Origin: Owenia fusiformis
Taxonomy: Eukaryota; Annelida; Polychaeta; Sabellida; Oweniidae
Reading direction: 5' to 3'
DNA: 64,000 nucleotides
Assembly: GCA_903813345.2 (NCBI GenBank)
Contig: CAIIXF020000012.1
Coordinates: 7,091,615-7,155,614, forward strand
The notes beneath the pieces were generated by a model. That model ran no database searches. It saw only the letters and a program-made list of their open reading frames with translations, and was not told the origin of the DNA. This document shows, piece by piece, positions 33,201 to 45,400 of the stretch. The translations under genes and the position numbers were made by a program. Each line of letters opens with the position of its first letter. The first letter of the stretch is position 1.

Positions 33201-36200
33201 GTGCCTTTGACAAATGTGCCAAATCCTAACATTATTTCAGACATGTTTTAAATGCAAAACTGAGGGTAATACACATGCCAAGCGGGCCAGTGCTGGGTGT
33301 GCCTTTGACAAATGTGCCAAATCTTTCCATTATTTCTGCGCCTCCCAGGATGACAATTGTATAGCTGATCGCATGGTGTGCACTTTCAAGAGGAAAAATG
33401 AGAAGAAAAAGAGAACAGAGGTGCATTACAGGTAAGGAGATTTGAAACACCATATTGTGCTGATGGGCTTTAGTCTAGGCACCTGTGAAACTCTATGCAC
33501 CCTGTTGAAATAATATGCATCCTGTTGGAATTCTATGTAGCCTGTTGAAATTTTATACACCATATTGGAATTCTATATACCCTGTTGAAGTTTAATGTAC
33601 CCTGTTGAAATTCTCTGCACCATGTTGAAATTCTTTGCACCCTGTTGAAATTCTATGCACTCTGTTGAAATTCTATGCACCCTGTTGAAATTATATACAC
33701 CCTGTTAAAATTCTGTGCACCCTGTTGAAATTCTATACACCCTGTTGAAATTCTGTGCACCCTGTTAAAATTCTAGACACCCTGTTGAAATTATATGCAC
33801 CCTGTTGAAATTCTATGCACCCTGTTGAAATTCTAGCCACCCTGTTGAAATTCTATGCACTCTGTTGAAATTCTATGCACCCTGTTGAAATGATGTGCAC
33901 CCTGTTGAGGTTCTGTGCACCCTGTTGAAATTCTATGTACCCTGTTGAAATTATATACACCCTGTTAAAATTCTGTGCACCCTGTTGAAATTCTAGGCTC
34001 CCTGTTGAATTTATGTGCACCCTGTTGAAATTCTATACACCCTGTTGAAATTCTGTGCACCCTGTTAAAATTCTAGACACCCTGTTGAAATTATATGCAC
34101 CCTGTTGAAATTCTATACACCATGTTGAAATGATGTGCACCCTGTTGAAATTCTATGCACCCTGTTGAAATTCTAGCCACCCTGTTGAAATGCTATGCAC
34201 CCATCAAAAGGGAGATGTAGACCAAATAACTAAAATAAATGGTTAGCACCTGGTTGAGAAAATATGAGTGAGATCATGGTTAACTGTTTTTTTCTCAAAA
34301 TTGAGCCAGTTCAGTATATTGTAGTCTGATTGTAAAAACATGTCATGAAATATGTTTTTTATTTATAGGATATTCTGTGGAGATAAGCACAAAGAGATGT
34401 ATATTAACTTACTGAAAAGGAAAGCTGCAAACAAAGGCGAGGAAATGACTGGTAGGTATTACTAAATACATGTATAACATTAAAAGCTGCAAACAAAGGC
34501 GAGGAAATGACTGGAAAGGTATTACTAAATACATGTATAACATTAAAAGCTGCAAACAAAGGCGAGGAAATGACTGGAAAGGTATTACTAAATACATGTA
34601 TAACATTAAAAGATGTGAATCTTAAAAGACAGTCTGAATTTATTGTTTTTTCCAGATTAGAATATTTTCAGAATGGGTATAAAGCAAATACAATATCCTT
34701 CCAGTTAAGTTAAGAAATACCAGAATATAATGAATATCCAAAATCCAGAAAATATTCATTTTGTCTTAGAATTAACAAACAAACAAACATATTTTACCTA
34801 AAAGTTAGAATCTTGCAGTTACATATATGTATACACAATAATACCTATACACACAACACTATTTCTATAGAGAAACAGTTTTGGAAATACATTGTGTATG
34901 AAAATCACAGAAATGTCTCAAAGTGACATTAAGATTATGCTGCCCTTCAGAAAGATGTTTTTTACCATAAAACTTTTTAACTTGTAGGAGTCATATTTTG
35001 TGTAGTATTGTCTAGAAAAATAATGTCCTGTATGTTTCAGTTGAATGTGATACGCTATCAGATGACGAAGATGATGTTAATAATGATGATATTCCCAAGA
35101 AAAAACTTGTGAAAACCACCAAAAAGCTGATGCCAGCCTCTAGTGAATCTGACATTGGTGAATCGATGAAAAAAACAAAAACATCAAAAAGGGTTTCAGA
35201 TCAGTTTGAAATTGAAGGAATTGAGGCGTTTAGTACTAGTGCTAACTCTAGTAATGATGATTCGGATGATGAAAAACATCCTAAAAAGCCACGGGCCACA
35301 AAATCAAGAAAACGACAAACAGACGGGTCATATTCTCCTGTGGCTAAGAAACCCAAGCGTGATGAAAGTTCTGACATAAGTGATGAACAGTCTGCATCAT
35401 CATCGAAAAGGCTGTCATCAAAACAACCAGAAAAAGATGTTTCGAAAACAAAAGATGTCAAAAAGCCCACGAATGACAAGAATCTGGAGGGAGGTTTTAA
35501 AAAGAAAGCTGTGAATGATGAATCACCAACAATCATAAATGATGGAAAAGGTGACAGACTAAAAAAGAAGATGGTGGAAAATGAGAGCAACAAACGGCCT
35601 GTAGACATGAAAGGTAAATTTAATGCATTGGTACTTTTTGTTTGATAGAGGAAACTTGACAATGAAAATATTGAAGCCTATACATAAGAGATAGCTATTT
35701 TCAGTTGAATTATTCTGGTATGCCAGAGCCCCTCTTATCTGCCGATTTCACTTTGGAAGGATGAAGACAAAGGGGGCGTGGCTATATTGCGATGCAGTTG
35801 AATTAATAACTGAACAACTGGTTGGCAAAGATAGACAAATTCATATATAAGCCAGTTCAAAGTACATGTAGTTATAATAAATCACTTTCTGATTGACGAT
35901 TTCCAATAAGAACAATTAGATAAAATATGTCACATCATCATTGATCTCACAAAAAAAAATACAATATGTTTTCACATTTTCAGAAATGGCCCTGTGCTTG
36001 GTCGATGACACCCGTGCCCCAAACTTTGCCATAGATATCCGTGAAACAGTCCAGAGCATGGTCCATGCCAACTATAACCTCAATGGAGATTCTATTGCTC
36101 TCTATACAGAGACTTCTCGGTAAAACTTTAAATAAATTAGGCAGGGGTGTTGCTTAAACCAAAATTTTCTAGAAATACATTTTGTAGATTTTTTTAGATT

Positions 36201-39200
36201 TTTTGACTAAAACTGCTAACATTAGAAAACAATTAGAAAACTTGCAATCATTATGCGATTGGCCTCTGAAAGACTCCATTTCAAACATGTTCTCTGAAAT
36301 TGGAATAACTGACAGATTTTCAAGCTTTTCTATGCAATTTTAGATATTAACAAATAACAACACCCTCTCCCTTTTACTAACTAGAAACTTGCAATCTTTA
36401 TGTGGTTGGCCTCTGAAAGACTTCATTCGAAACATGTTCTCTGAAATTTAAATAACTGACACATTTTCAAGCTTTTCTATGCAATTTTAGATATTAACAA
36501 ATAACAACACCCTCTCCCTTTTACTATTTTCCTCACTGATTCCTCTCATTTTCACTGCAAAACTGTATTTGCCCGAGTGTCATGTTTCTACCATATATTT
36601 CAAATACTAGTATAAGGAATAAATTATAGATGTCACTTCAGATGATGTCCATAGTCCTACATGAATCACACCTCCATAAAACTCTCTTTTTGGGTTAAAT
36701 GAAACAAGCATAGGATATTTATAACATACATAACAATGTGTACATTCACAAACAGTACATTGACTCATTTAAAATGAAAACCCCTTATAACATATGCCAT
36801 TGAAATAGATTACCTGTTATATGCTCATTGCCTATTACATTGTAACAAAGTAAAAATAGTAAAATGTAATAGTTACATACGTGATGTTTAGTCTTATTTT
36901 CTTTTCTTCAGGTACCAGTTTGTGTCTGGTGAGAAGATTCTTTTCTTCATGGAAGATATTGCACGAGCACTTGTCAGATTAAGGTAGATAAATTAATTAA
37001 TTTGTTTATTTATTTATTGACACGGCCACTGATTATCAGGGAATGGCCTAAACTTTTATAACAAGAACAATATGAATACAGTTAAGGTGCTGTGGTACTT
37101 AACAGGAAATGACAAAACAGGAAGTGACAAAACCATGCTAGATTTCAAAAAATATCACCTTAACAGAGAATATAACTAGATAACGGCAACTCCGCGGAGT
37201 AGCAAATCCCAACGAACAAAATATCAGTTACCGAATTCCAATCAATCATACTCATTACTTTTGGTTAAAATTGAAAAAATTAGATTTTAGAATTGCGAAT
37301 TCCTGCAAAGCAGCCATTTTGAATTTTCTGAGGTACAAATCTGAAAAATAATACCATAATTGTGATCTACTCCAAAATTCATTCAATTTGAGTATAATAT
37401 AGCCATACTTTGAAGGGATCGAAAAATTATTGCAAAATCTTAGATTAGACGGCCATTTTGCCCCTACACTGCCCCTGGGGGTCAGGATGAAAAACACAGA
37501 ATATATGTGAAATAGATAAATGTTGTGAATATACTACCAAAATTTCAAACAATAATATTAATTACTTTGGTTTAGAATGAAAAATTTATGATTTTTGCGA
37601 AAAAGTCCCGTCATTTTTAAAGCGGCGGCCATCTTGAAAAACTGCGTAAAACTATTCACCAATATACATCTTTCCACTAAATATGAAGAAAATCCGTCCA
37701 CTAGTATTTGAGTTATCTTCCGGACAGACGGACGGACGCACTGACTGACTGACTGATTGACGGACTGATGGACAGACGGACGGAGGGCTTCACTATATCC
37801 CTACCGAACTTCGTTCGTTGGGATAATAAAATGTAAAAATAAATTTATAAATGTTGTGATGAATTGACTTCAGGTGTAACATTTGTTATAAATGAAATGA
37901 GGTAAGGGCAGCATCAAAATATCAATGTCAGAGAGGAAACTAAAAAAAGTTAGTTCTAAGGGGGGTTAATGCATGTTTTGTTTTTTCAACAATTCAATAT
38001 TTCCAAATTTATATTTCCTATCTGATATTGATATTTTGAAGCTGACTCGTTTTATTTTGTCTTTGAATTGAGATACATGTGGCCTTTAAATTGAGGTTTA
38101 TAGTGAATTGAAAGTCTGTGAGGAATGTTTTATATTTGAGTTGAGGTCTTGAATTATAGAAATCTATTTGAATTGTTTTATTTAATTTAAAATATATAAT
38201 GAAACAAATTGAAGTTTTACAGACTTATGTTGTATTTTAAATTGAGGTAAATGTTGTAATTGAAAAAGGCTGAAAATTGTATTTGACATTTAATGTGAAT
38301 TGAAGATGGAATTTGAAATGATATATACAGAACATGTATCTTATACACGTATTAGGAATATAGAATTTGCTTAATGAAAACAAAAAATAATTGTATATTT
38401 TGGTACAAGATCTGGCACAATCAAGTGGGACAGAGGGTCTAAATCGACTGAACTATTTTTATTTTTATTTGACTTTTATAATCTATATTAAAAAAACATT
38501 AATACTCATACATTAATGTAGTTATCTAGATTTTGCCTTATTCAATGCATTTTCATCAAGTACCTCCATTTTGCCTTGTTTTGATAATAATGTACCCTAA
38601 AATATTTCTAATCTATTTTTCAGCGAGGAAGGGACGAGTGACAAGTTGAAGGATCTCATCCTAAATGTTGATGGCAAAGTCAAGAAAGATTACGCCTTCA
38701 AGGTTGAAGCTAAAAACAATTATAAGGACTTTAGTAAGAAGATCGAAAAGCAGATCCGCTGTGATATTGTTACAAAAATGGAAAAAACAAAGGAGACATT
38801 AGCATCAAAACTTTCTGCACCAAAGGTTGGCAATCTCCACCTATTACAAATGGAGGGTGCGGAAAAAATGAAAATGTACGTGTTAGTGATCATCCTAAAT
38901 AAAATAACTGATAGCGATGGTGGAATTAGACGGTGGTTGAAGTCTGGGGAGAAAGACCCTGTTCAAAGCTCCCCCTATTATCAATGGACACCAAGCACGA
39001 CATTCACGTCGGGTCTCCCCTATAGTAACAAAAACCGTGCATTTCATGAGGAGGCAACACGGATCAAAAAATGCCTGAGCCAGAAATTAGGCGATGGATA
39101 CGAAGTAGATGTTTTGCCCAAAGATGAGCTGATTCAAGATAGCACCAAATCTGCATCGCCAGCCATGGTTGCAACTCAGATGCATCTGATGAGCCAAGGG

Positions 39201-39479
39201 GCTGAGGATGGAGACAGCATTAACTTGGTGGGGGTGACAGTCATCCAACCACTAGATTCAAAGATTGTACATCAGTATACATACATTAAGAAAGCAATCA
39301 CAAAAGCTGTAGAAGACTCTAGTACAAGTGCTTTCTTGATAGATGTTTCATATTTGAAAGAATTAGAAGGTTTAAAGTCGATTATTCCCGATTCGGTCAC
39401 CAAAGACGTTCAAGTATTTAGCGCATATAATCCTGAGCAGCAGCCAATCACGTGTGTACTGGTAATTTTAAAATTGTAA
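30237..39479 (+). CDS. extended-PHD (ePHD) zinc-finger protein, PHF6/PHF11-like N-terminus
   Basis: Eight exons join in frame: 30237-30368, 30571-30669, 33241-33431, 34369-34451, 35041-35613, 35984-36119, 36912-36983 and 38624-39479. They give 713 aa. Residues 1-175 form an extended PHD: CCGFCGG, then AHKKCM, a mid-region ending VQKEMRRSHKL, TCFKCKTEGN, AGCAFDKCAKSFHYFCA and FCGDKH. The order and spacing match PHF6/PHF11-type domains, which act in chromatin or nucleic-acid binding in the nucleus. Residues about 175-358 are Ser/Lys/Asp-rich, disordered and carry likely nuclear-localisation clusters. Residues 360-713 look folded and conserved in style (ALCLVDDTRAPNFAIDIRE, MKMYVLVIILNK) but I do not recognise the family. 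An acceptor at 30225 and an open frame above the ATG leave a more upstream start possible. Exon 3's acceptor is repeated 20-fold and exon 4's donor threefold. Confidence 0.85.
30405..30540. repeat. short tandem repeat TAGACATTTCACCCC
   Basis: About seven imperfect ~17-18-bp copies of ATTTCACCCCATAGAC in intron 1 of the ePHD gene. Confidence 0.75.
30792..30997. mobile_element. MITE with CAGTGATCTCCCCAG terminal repeats
   Basis: The left end CAGTGATCTCCCCAG and right end CTGGGGAGATCACTG are exact inverted repeats ~206 bp apart. A second copy is at 58094-58289 and a fragment at about 29610-29745, all sharing AAGTGGGTGCA-type and TTTTGACCAA blocks. Confidence 0.8.
31383..33338 (+). repeat. 20-copy array of an intron/exon boundary (3' splice site plus start of ePHD exon 3)
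   Basis: Each 98-bp unit (two are 96 bp, starting at 32755 and 32851) runs from ACATGTTTTAAATGC through the first part of exon 3 to TTCCATTATTTCAG, an intact acceptor. Unit starts are 31383, 31481, 31579 and so on to 33241. The 20th copy alone continues into unique exon sequence and the donor at 33432. As 98 is not a multiple of three, entry at an upstream acceptor shifts frame and meets a stop within two units. Copies in the left half often have AAAAGTGCC (Lys-Ser) where those from about 32430 on mostly have AAATGTGCC (Lys-Cys, the zinc-ligand form). The open frames of 77 and 141 aa in the array are by-products. Confidence 0.95.
33480..34205. repeat. minisatellite, 20-bp unit (CACCCTGTTGAAATTCTATG)
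   Basis: About 36 near-perfect head-to-tail copies in intron 3 of the ePHD gene, starting about 50 bases after the donor. No spacers, so not CRISPR-like. Confidence 0.95.
34421..34608 (+). repeat. triplicated exon-4 donor end of the ePHD gene
   Basis: Three 62-63-bp copies begin AAAGCTGCAAACAAAGGCGA. The first contains the donor used in the model (ACTG, then gtaggt, at 34452). Copies 2 and 3 carry ACTGGAAAGGTATT instead, an insertion that offers a weaker gtatta donor. Skipping to a later copy would extend the exon through intron sequence. Confidence 0.85.
36984..38623. other. last intron of the ePHD gene, with MITE-like insertion
   Basis: Apart from the element at 37205-37826, this intron holds AT-rich sequence in which GAATTG/AATTGA phrases recur at 38020-38300 (degenerate low-order repeat). 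No coding sequence seen. Confidence 0.5.
37205..37826. mobile_element. MITE-like element with ATCCCAACGAAC ends and GGAC microsatellite
   Basis: The left end ATCCCAACGAAC is inverted at the right end (GTTCGTTGGGAT). The interior has GCCATTTTGAA blocks and a GACGGACGGACGC/GACTGACTGA microsatellite near the right end, the same design as the TTATGTCCCCACC elements at 24075 and 50917 but with different sequence. A weaker relative may lie at 40440-40990. Confidence 0.6.
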
Positions 39480-39589
39480 ATTTTTCCCAGTGAAGTCATG
39501 TTTTAGCAGAAATGTAGAATGACCTGGTGTCGTTGTGTATATGTATTGGTAAAAAGTTATAGGTGTATATAGAAATTATTTCTGATATA

Positions 39590-40219
39590 CAGGGTGTCCC
39601 AAAAAATTGAACTGTGACCTAAACATAGAATAACTCCAAGTGATGAAGAATATTCTTGAATTATGGTTGAATAATTTTATCATCATAAATCTGAATGTTT
39701 CATCAGATAATTCTATAGCATCCTCCTAAGCAGGTGTCCAGAATCCGTACCTCCTTCTTCCCCCCTGCTATAAGCAGTAAGCATTTCCCCGATTAAGAAC
39801 TCGCAATTTGATTGGCTGTCGCAACACTGCGACAGCAATCATGTATACGTCATCGGCGCATAATTAGATCACGTGATTCAGTTTAATCGGGCGCGTCCAA
39901 CTTGGTTATAGCAGGGGGTAAAAAGAAAGAAGATATTCTGGATTTTGAAGCCCTGTGATCGGATGATGATTCTATAGAGATTCTCATTTTTCCAATTTTC
40001 AACAGCGCATTCAGCTCTGCTTCAATCACGATGGACGTCATTTAGAGCATGACATCTATATTGTCGAATTTCTCAGTAAGTAATATACAAATTTCCGTGA
40101 ATTTTTATCAGCTAATCGGAAAATGAATTCTATTTATGATGGGATGAATTCAACTTATTTGATGAAGAATAGAGGCTATTTCTGTTTTTATTTAGGAACA
40201 ATTATTTGGGGACACCCAG
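39590..40219. mobile_element. Tc1/mariner-type MITE, TA target site
   Basis: The left end CAGGGTGTCCCAAAAA and right end TTTGGGGACACCCAG are inverted repeats flanked by TA, typical of Tc1/mariner-derived elements. A second, inner inverted repeat (CTGCTATAAGC / TTATAGCAGGGGG, CTCCTTCTT / AAGAAAGAAG) lies inside. No transposase frame. Confidence 0.7.
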
Positions 40220-42339
40220 TATGCATTTGTCTAACCCAGCAACATAACCTATATTAGGTAAAATAAGGTATATGCCTTACTTTCAGCAGAGAAAATGAAC
40301 CAAATATAACATTTGAATATGTATATTATTGCTTTCTTTACCAAAATATTTTTAACATGTAATAATGTACAGTGTCGTTGAAATGCATATAACATTTAGT
40401 ATGTAAAATTGCCTGCATCTTGTATGTCTTAACTATCCCACCAAACCAAACAAAGTTTTGGATGGATATAGAGGAGTCATCCATCTGAGAGATAACCCAA
40501 ATACCAGTCAACTGATTTTATTTGGGAATTTCATTCAAGAAGAAATGCTCACCAATGTTCAAGATGGCCACTGAATTCTAAAGGTTATAAAGATTTGGTT
40601 CAAATGTAGTCTAGAATTCTGCCTGGTTATTTCTATCATGAAGTGTTCCACATGATGAGTGATTTAAACAGATATGTTTTGATTGGTGGGATTTTTCGCG
40701 TAAAACTATCTACTTCTATTACCACCTTGCCGGGCCAGTTCTAGGGGTTTTAGTGCTAGTTAAGAAGGCATTCATTTTACTATATCGACCTGAGCAATAT
40801 GTGACGTCATAGTGTACTATTATACATCTGTCCATGGAATGTGAATAAAATCTGTTGACTAGTATTTGAGATATTTTCTGGATGGATTCCATTACTTATT
40901 TGAGGTGAGTCAGAAATGAAGAGAATGAACACATTTCAACCAAATATTTCATTTTAGTTGGGCACTTGTTTAACAATCCCACTGAACTTCGTTATCTGAC
41001 TATTGAAGTATATCCATGACTCAAACATATTTTCTTGCCTATTCAGGTCAATTTCTTTTTATCAATTTTAGAATATAAAAGACAAAAATAACTAGTCATT
41101 ATCTGATCTTAAATAAGGGGACTGTTGAATTCTGACCTATGGGGATTATTTCATCCCTCTTTCTTTCATTTTGCAAATATTCAACTTTGAATTTAATATC
41201 AGCCAAGGTCAAAGTAGCCCCACTGTCAAATTAGCCTCAGGGTCAAATAATCTCCTGATTATAGGTCACAGTTTGACGAAAACCCTGTGTGTAATACCAA
41301 CTTCTTACCTGAATTACTGTATACTTTTGAGTTGTATAATATGCTCTGTACATATAATGACAATTTTATACTACAGTGTAGCATAGACAACTGTAGCCTA
41401 TATGTTTGAAAAATATATAATTTGATGAGATACTAAGAATATTTATTTTTGTATTTCATTTATATTGTATTATAATTCATAACAGATTCAAATATAAATT
41501 TTTGGACAATTTCCACATGACAACAAATCTTGATTTTTGATCACACAAAAATATTGCTATACCATTCTATACACTGTCTCACCATCATGGGTCAGTTGTT
41601 TTACTTCACAATGACCAAAATGGTCATTTATTTTTTCTTTGAAATCAGGAAAAATCTTTTTTAAGAATTCATTTACTCCTAACTTTCCTAGAAATCCACA
41701 TTTTACCCAATTTATTATTTACTTGACATGAATTTTTCACATGAAGCATTCCATTTCCAGCAGAGACATACAAGGCATTAACATTCAAAATGTCACCACC
41801 TGCCATTTGTTACATACACCAACCAATGAACACTGTCCACAAAAAAAGTTGGAAACTCAAAACACACTTCATATTAAGAAGCTTAATTTTATTGGTCTTA
41901 AAAGATTAGCACCAAAGCTGTAAATCATTTGTAAAAGTGAGAGGGCAGTAAAGCTACAGGATGGAAATACAGAGTATTGTATTCTTTCTAAAGACTGCAT
42001 ATTCACCAAAAGGCACAAATGCAGCTTTTAAGACGAATACATTCATAGAAAAATCGACTTGCAAACAAATGCGATTTTACTCTTTCCAGCAGGGCTCAGA
42101 GCTTTTGGATCTTCTTGATTTCATTTGATATAAAGAAAGTAAAATGGAAGCCATACTGAAGTGATAACAACTAAAAAGAAGTTGAATTATTGTATTTGAT
42201 TATCAGCAATATTTTTTCCCTAAATATGTCTGTACAGATTATGTGCAGTCTAGGATTTCTCAATATTTCACTATTTTCCATGTTGATTTCCAGAGTGCAC
42301 TGTGTGCTTTTAAGAGAGAATACGCTGCATGTATTTCAA

Positions 42340-42440
42340 ATGGTAGCACTCTATCAACCGTGCCTCTCTATCACCTAGGCCTCTCTATCACCTAGGCCTC
42401 TCTATCACCTATGCCTCTCTATCACCTAGGCCTATTTTAG
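42340..42440. repeat. minisatellite, 17-bp unit (CCTCTCTATCACCTAGG)
   Basis: Four to five copies immediately downstream of the HIRIP3 stop codon (42444-42442), so probably within its 3' UTR. Confidence 0.85.
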
Positions 42441-42441
42441 T

Positions 42442-45400
42442 CTATTCTGACTCACTATCTGAGTCTATGATTCCTTTTAGATTCTTGAATTTTTCTTTAA
42501 CTGGAGTATACTTCATAGTAGGAGAAGTGTTCGCAGGAAGGTGTTCATCGTGGGTTGAGGTGTTTGTTGTTCGATTGTAAAGACTTTGTACTTTTCTCTT
42601 ACCACGACCTGCAATAGGAAGGAAGAAGGGTTACGCTTAATTTTTAGTTCTTGTCAAACTGCAACATTTGCCTCAAAAAATTATTTATTTCCTATCAATT
42701 CAGATATCTAAGGTATGTATAACCACCCCTACTGGAGTAGAACCCTTGAATGCCACTTCGTCATTTCGGCAGACACTGGCTATGAAGGGAATTTCTGGAT
42801 GTTTCATTTGGTCATTTGGAGCAAAGATGACTTGTATCTGCCACTTATGGTTAACTAATGGTTATTTTTTTATCAATTCAGATTCTGTATTATGTAGGGT
42901 ACCTGAGTCAATTATGCTCTCTGATCCAAGATCTGCAAGTTCCTTCTTCAGTTTATATTCCTGGGCTGCTTGAAGGGTTGGTGTCCCTGAAGATGGTTTT
43001 GAATAATTTAACAACTGATTAAGCTTTATGTATTTTACGCAACTTTTTTTATTAAAGTATTTGAATATCACATATATTACACTATTCTCTGTAGCCTGTT
43101 TAATTAAAAGCTTTGATTATGGGTTACTATGAAGCAACCAATGCATCAAGGGTAAGTAAAAACAGGCGTGATATAAAGCAATGTTCATTCCCCATCCAGT
43201 TCACATTATTAAATACATGTACTATCTACAAACATGTAGGGCCAAATGGAACAGTGATTTAAAAGTGATAATCAGTTATCTTCAGCAGCAGACAAAGCAT
43301 TATGGGTAATATAAAGCAAGCAATGCATCATGGGTGAGTACAAATAGGTGTAAGATTAAGTAGTGCTCATTCCCCTATCCAATTGACTCTATTAGAAACA
43401 TGCAGGGCCAAATGGTAAAGTGGTATAATCAGTACTCAATCATCTTCTACAGCAGACTAAGCATTATGGGTAATATGAAGCATTATGGGTAATACCAAAC
43501 AGGTGTTAGATAAAGTAACGCTCATTCCCCTACCCAGTTGACTCTACTAGAATTATGTAGGGCCAAATGGTACAGTGGTAAAAGCAATGCTCAACAATTA
43601 TATTCTACAGTAGACAAAGCATTATGGGTAAAATGAAGCAAGCAATGCATCATGGGTAAGTAGAAACAGGCGTAAAATGAAGTAGTGCTCATTCCCCTAT
43701 CCAGTTCACCCTACTTAATACATGTAGGGCCAAATGGTACAGTGGTATAAGCAGTACTCAGTTACCTTCTGCAGCAGACAAATCATTATGGGTAATACCA
43801 AACAGGTGTTAGATAAAGTAACGCTCATTCCCCTACCCAGTTGACCCTACTAGAATTATGTAGGGCCAAATGGTACAGTGGTAAAAGCAATGCTCAACAA
43901 TTATATTCTACAGTAGACAAAGCATTATGGGTAAAATGAAGCAAGCAATGCATCATGGGTAAGTAGAAACAGGCGTAAGATTAAGTAGTGCTCATTCCCC
44001 TATCCAGTTCACCCTACTTAATACATGTAGGGCCAAATGGTACAGTGGTATAAGCAGTACTCAGTTATCTTCTGCAGCAGACAAAGCATTATGGGTAATA
44101 CCAAACAGGTGTTAGATAAAGTAACGCTCATTCCCCTACCCAGTTGACTCTACTAGAATTATGTAGGGCCAAATGGTACAGTGGTAAAAGCAATGCTCAA
44201 CAATTATATTCTGCAGCAGACAAAGCATTATGGGTAATATGAAGCAAGCAATGCATCATGGGTAAGTAGAAACAGGTGTAAGATTAAAAGTAATGCTCAT
44301 TCCCCTATCCAGTTCACCCTACTTAATACATGTAGGGCCAAATGGTACAGTGGTTTAAGCAGTACCCAGTTATCTTCTGCAGCAGACAAAGCATTATGGG
44401 TAATACCAAACAGGTGTTAGATAAAGTAACGCTCATTCCTCTACCCAGTTGACTCTACTAGAAGCATGTAGGGCCAAATGGTACAGTGGTAAAAGCAATG
44501 CTCAACAATTATATTCTACAGTAGACAAAGCATTATGGGTAAAATGAAGCAAGCAATGCATCATGGGTAAGTACACACAGGTGATGGATAAAGTAATGCT
44601 CATTCCCCTATCCAGTTGTCCCTACTACCTACTAACATGTAGGGCCAATTGGTACAGTGGTATAAGCAATATTTATCAATAATATTCTGCTGCTGACACA
44701 AAAGTATAGGTGATATAAACCAAGCAATCGAGGCAATGCATCATAGGTAAGTACAAACAGGCAATGCATCATGGGTAAGTACAAACAGGTGTAAGATTAA
44801 GTAATGATCATTCCCCTATCCAATTGTCTCTACTAGAAACATTGTAGGGCCAAATGGCACAGTGGTTTAAGCAGTACTCAGTTATCTTCTGCAGCAGACA
44901 AAGCATTATGGGTAATATGAAGCATTATGGGTAAGAACAAACAGGTGTTAGAGAAAGTAACACTTGTTCCCCCATCCAACTGACCCTACTAAAACATGTA
45001 GGGCCAAATGGTACAGTGGTATAAGCAGTACTCGGTTATCTTCTGCAGTAGACAAAGCATTATGGGTAAGATGAAGCAAGCAATGCATCATGGGTACGTC
45101 CAAATGTAAGTATGTACAGTAGTAAAAGCAATACTACAATAGTTTATGCATCAAGTCTTTTGCATTCTAAGTAGACTCCACAGATAAAAAGCAAATGAGG
45201 CACTATATGTTACTTTTCCTACTAGGTGTTATTTGAATGAAACTCAATCCCTTGTACTGATTTAGCCCTGTGCATATAATAGGGCCAAAAAGGTACAGTG
45301 GTCTAAGTTTGGATTAAATACCAAGCTGAGTTCTGGAAAGCAAAGCAGATGAAATCAGCTTGTGCATTCTGGGTAGAGAAGTGCATGAAAGGAGACCTTT

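Larger units (their letters stand above)
39480..42441. other. convergent intergenic region between ePHD gene and HIRIP3
   Basis: The two genes end facing each other. The interval holds the TIR element at 39590-40219, a possible degenerate GGAC-type element at 40440-40990 and AT-rich sequence. The 17-bp minisatellite starts just downstream of the HIRIP3 stop. No gene recognised. Confidence 0.5.

Noticed and set aside
33480-34205. Regular CACCCTGTTGAAATTC repeats as a CRISPR-like array
   Set aside because: The 20-bp units are contiguous without spacers and lie in an intron. This is a minisatellite.
35201-35662. 153-aa minus-strand open frame rich in Ser/Phe
   Set aside because: Antisense shadow of ePHD exon 5, which has the consistent splice phases.
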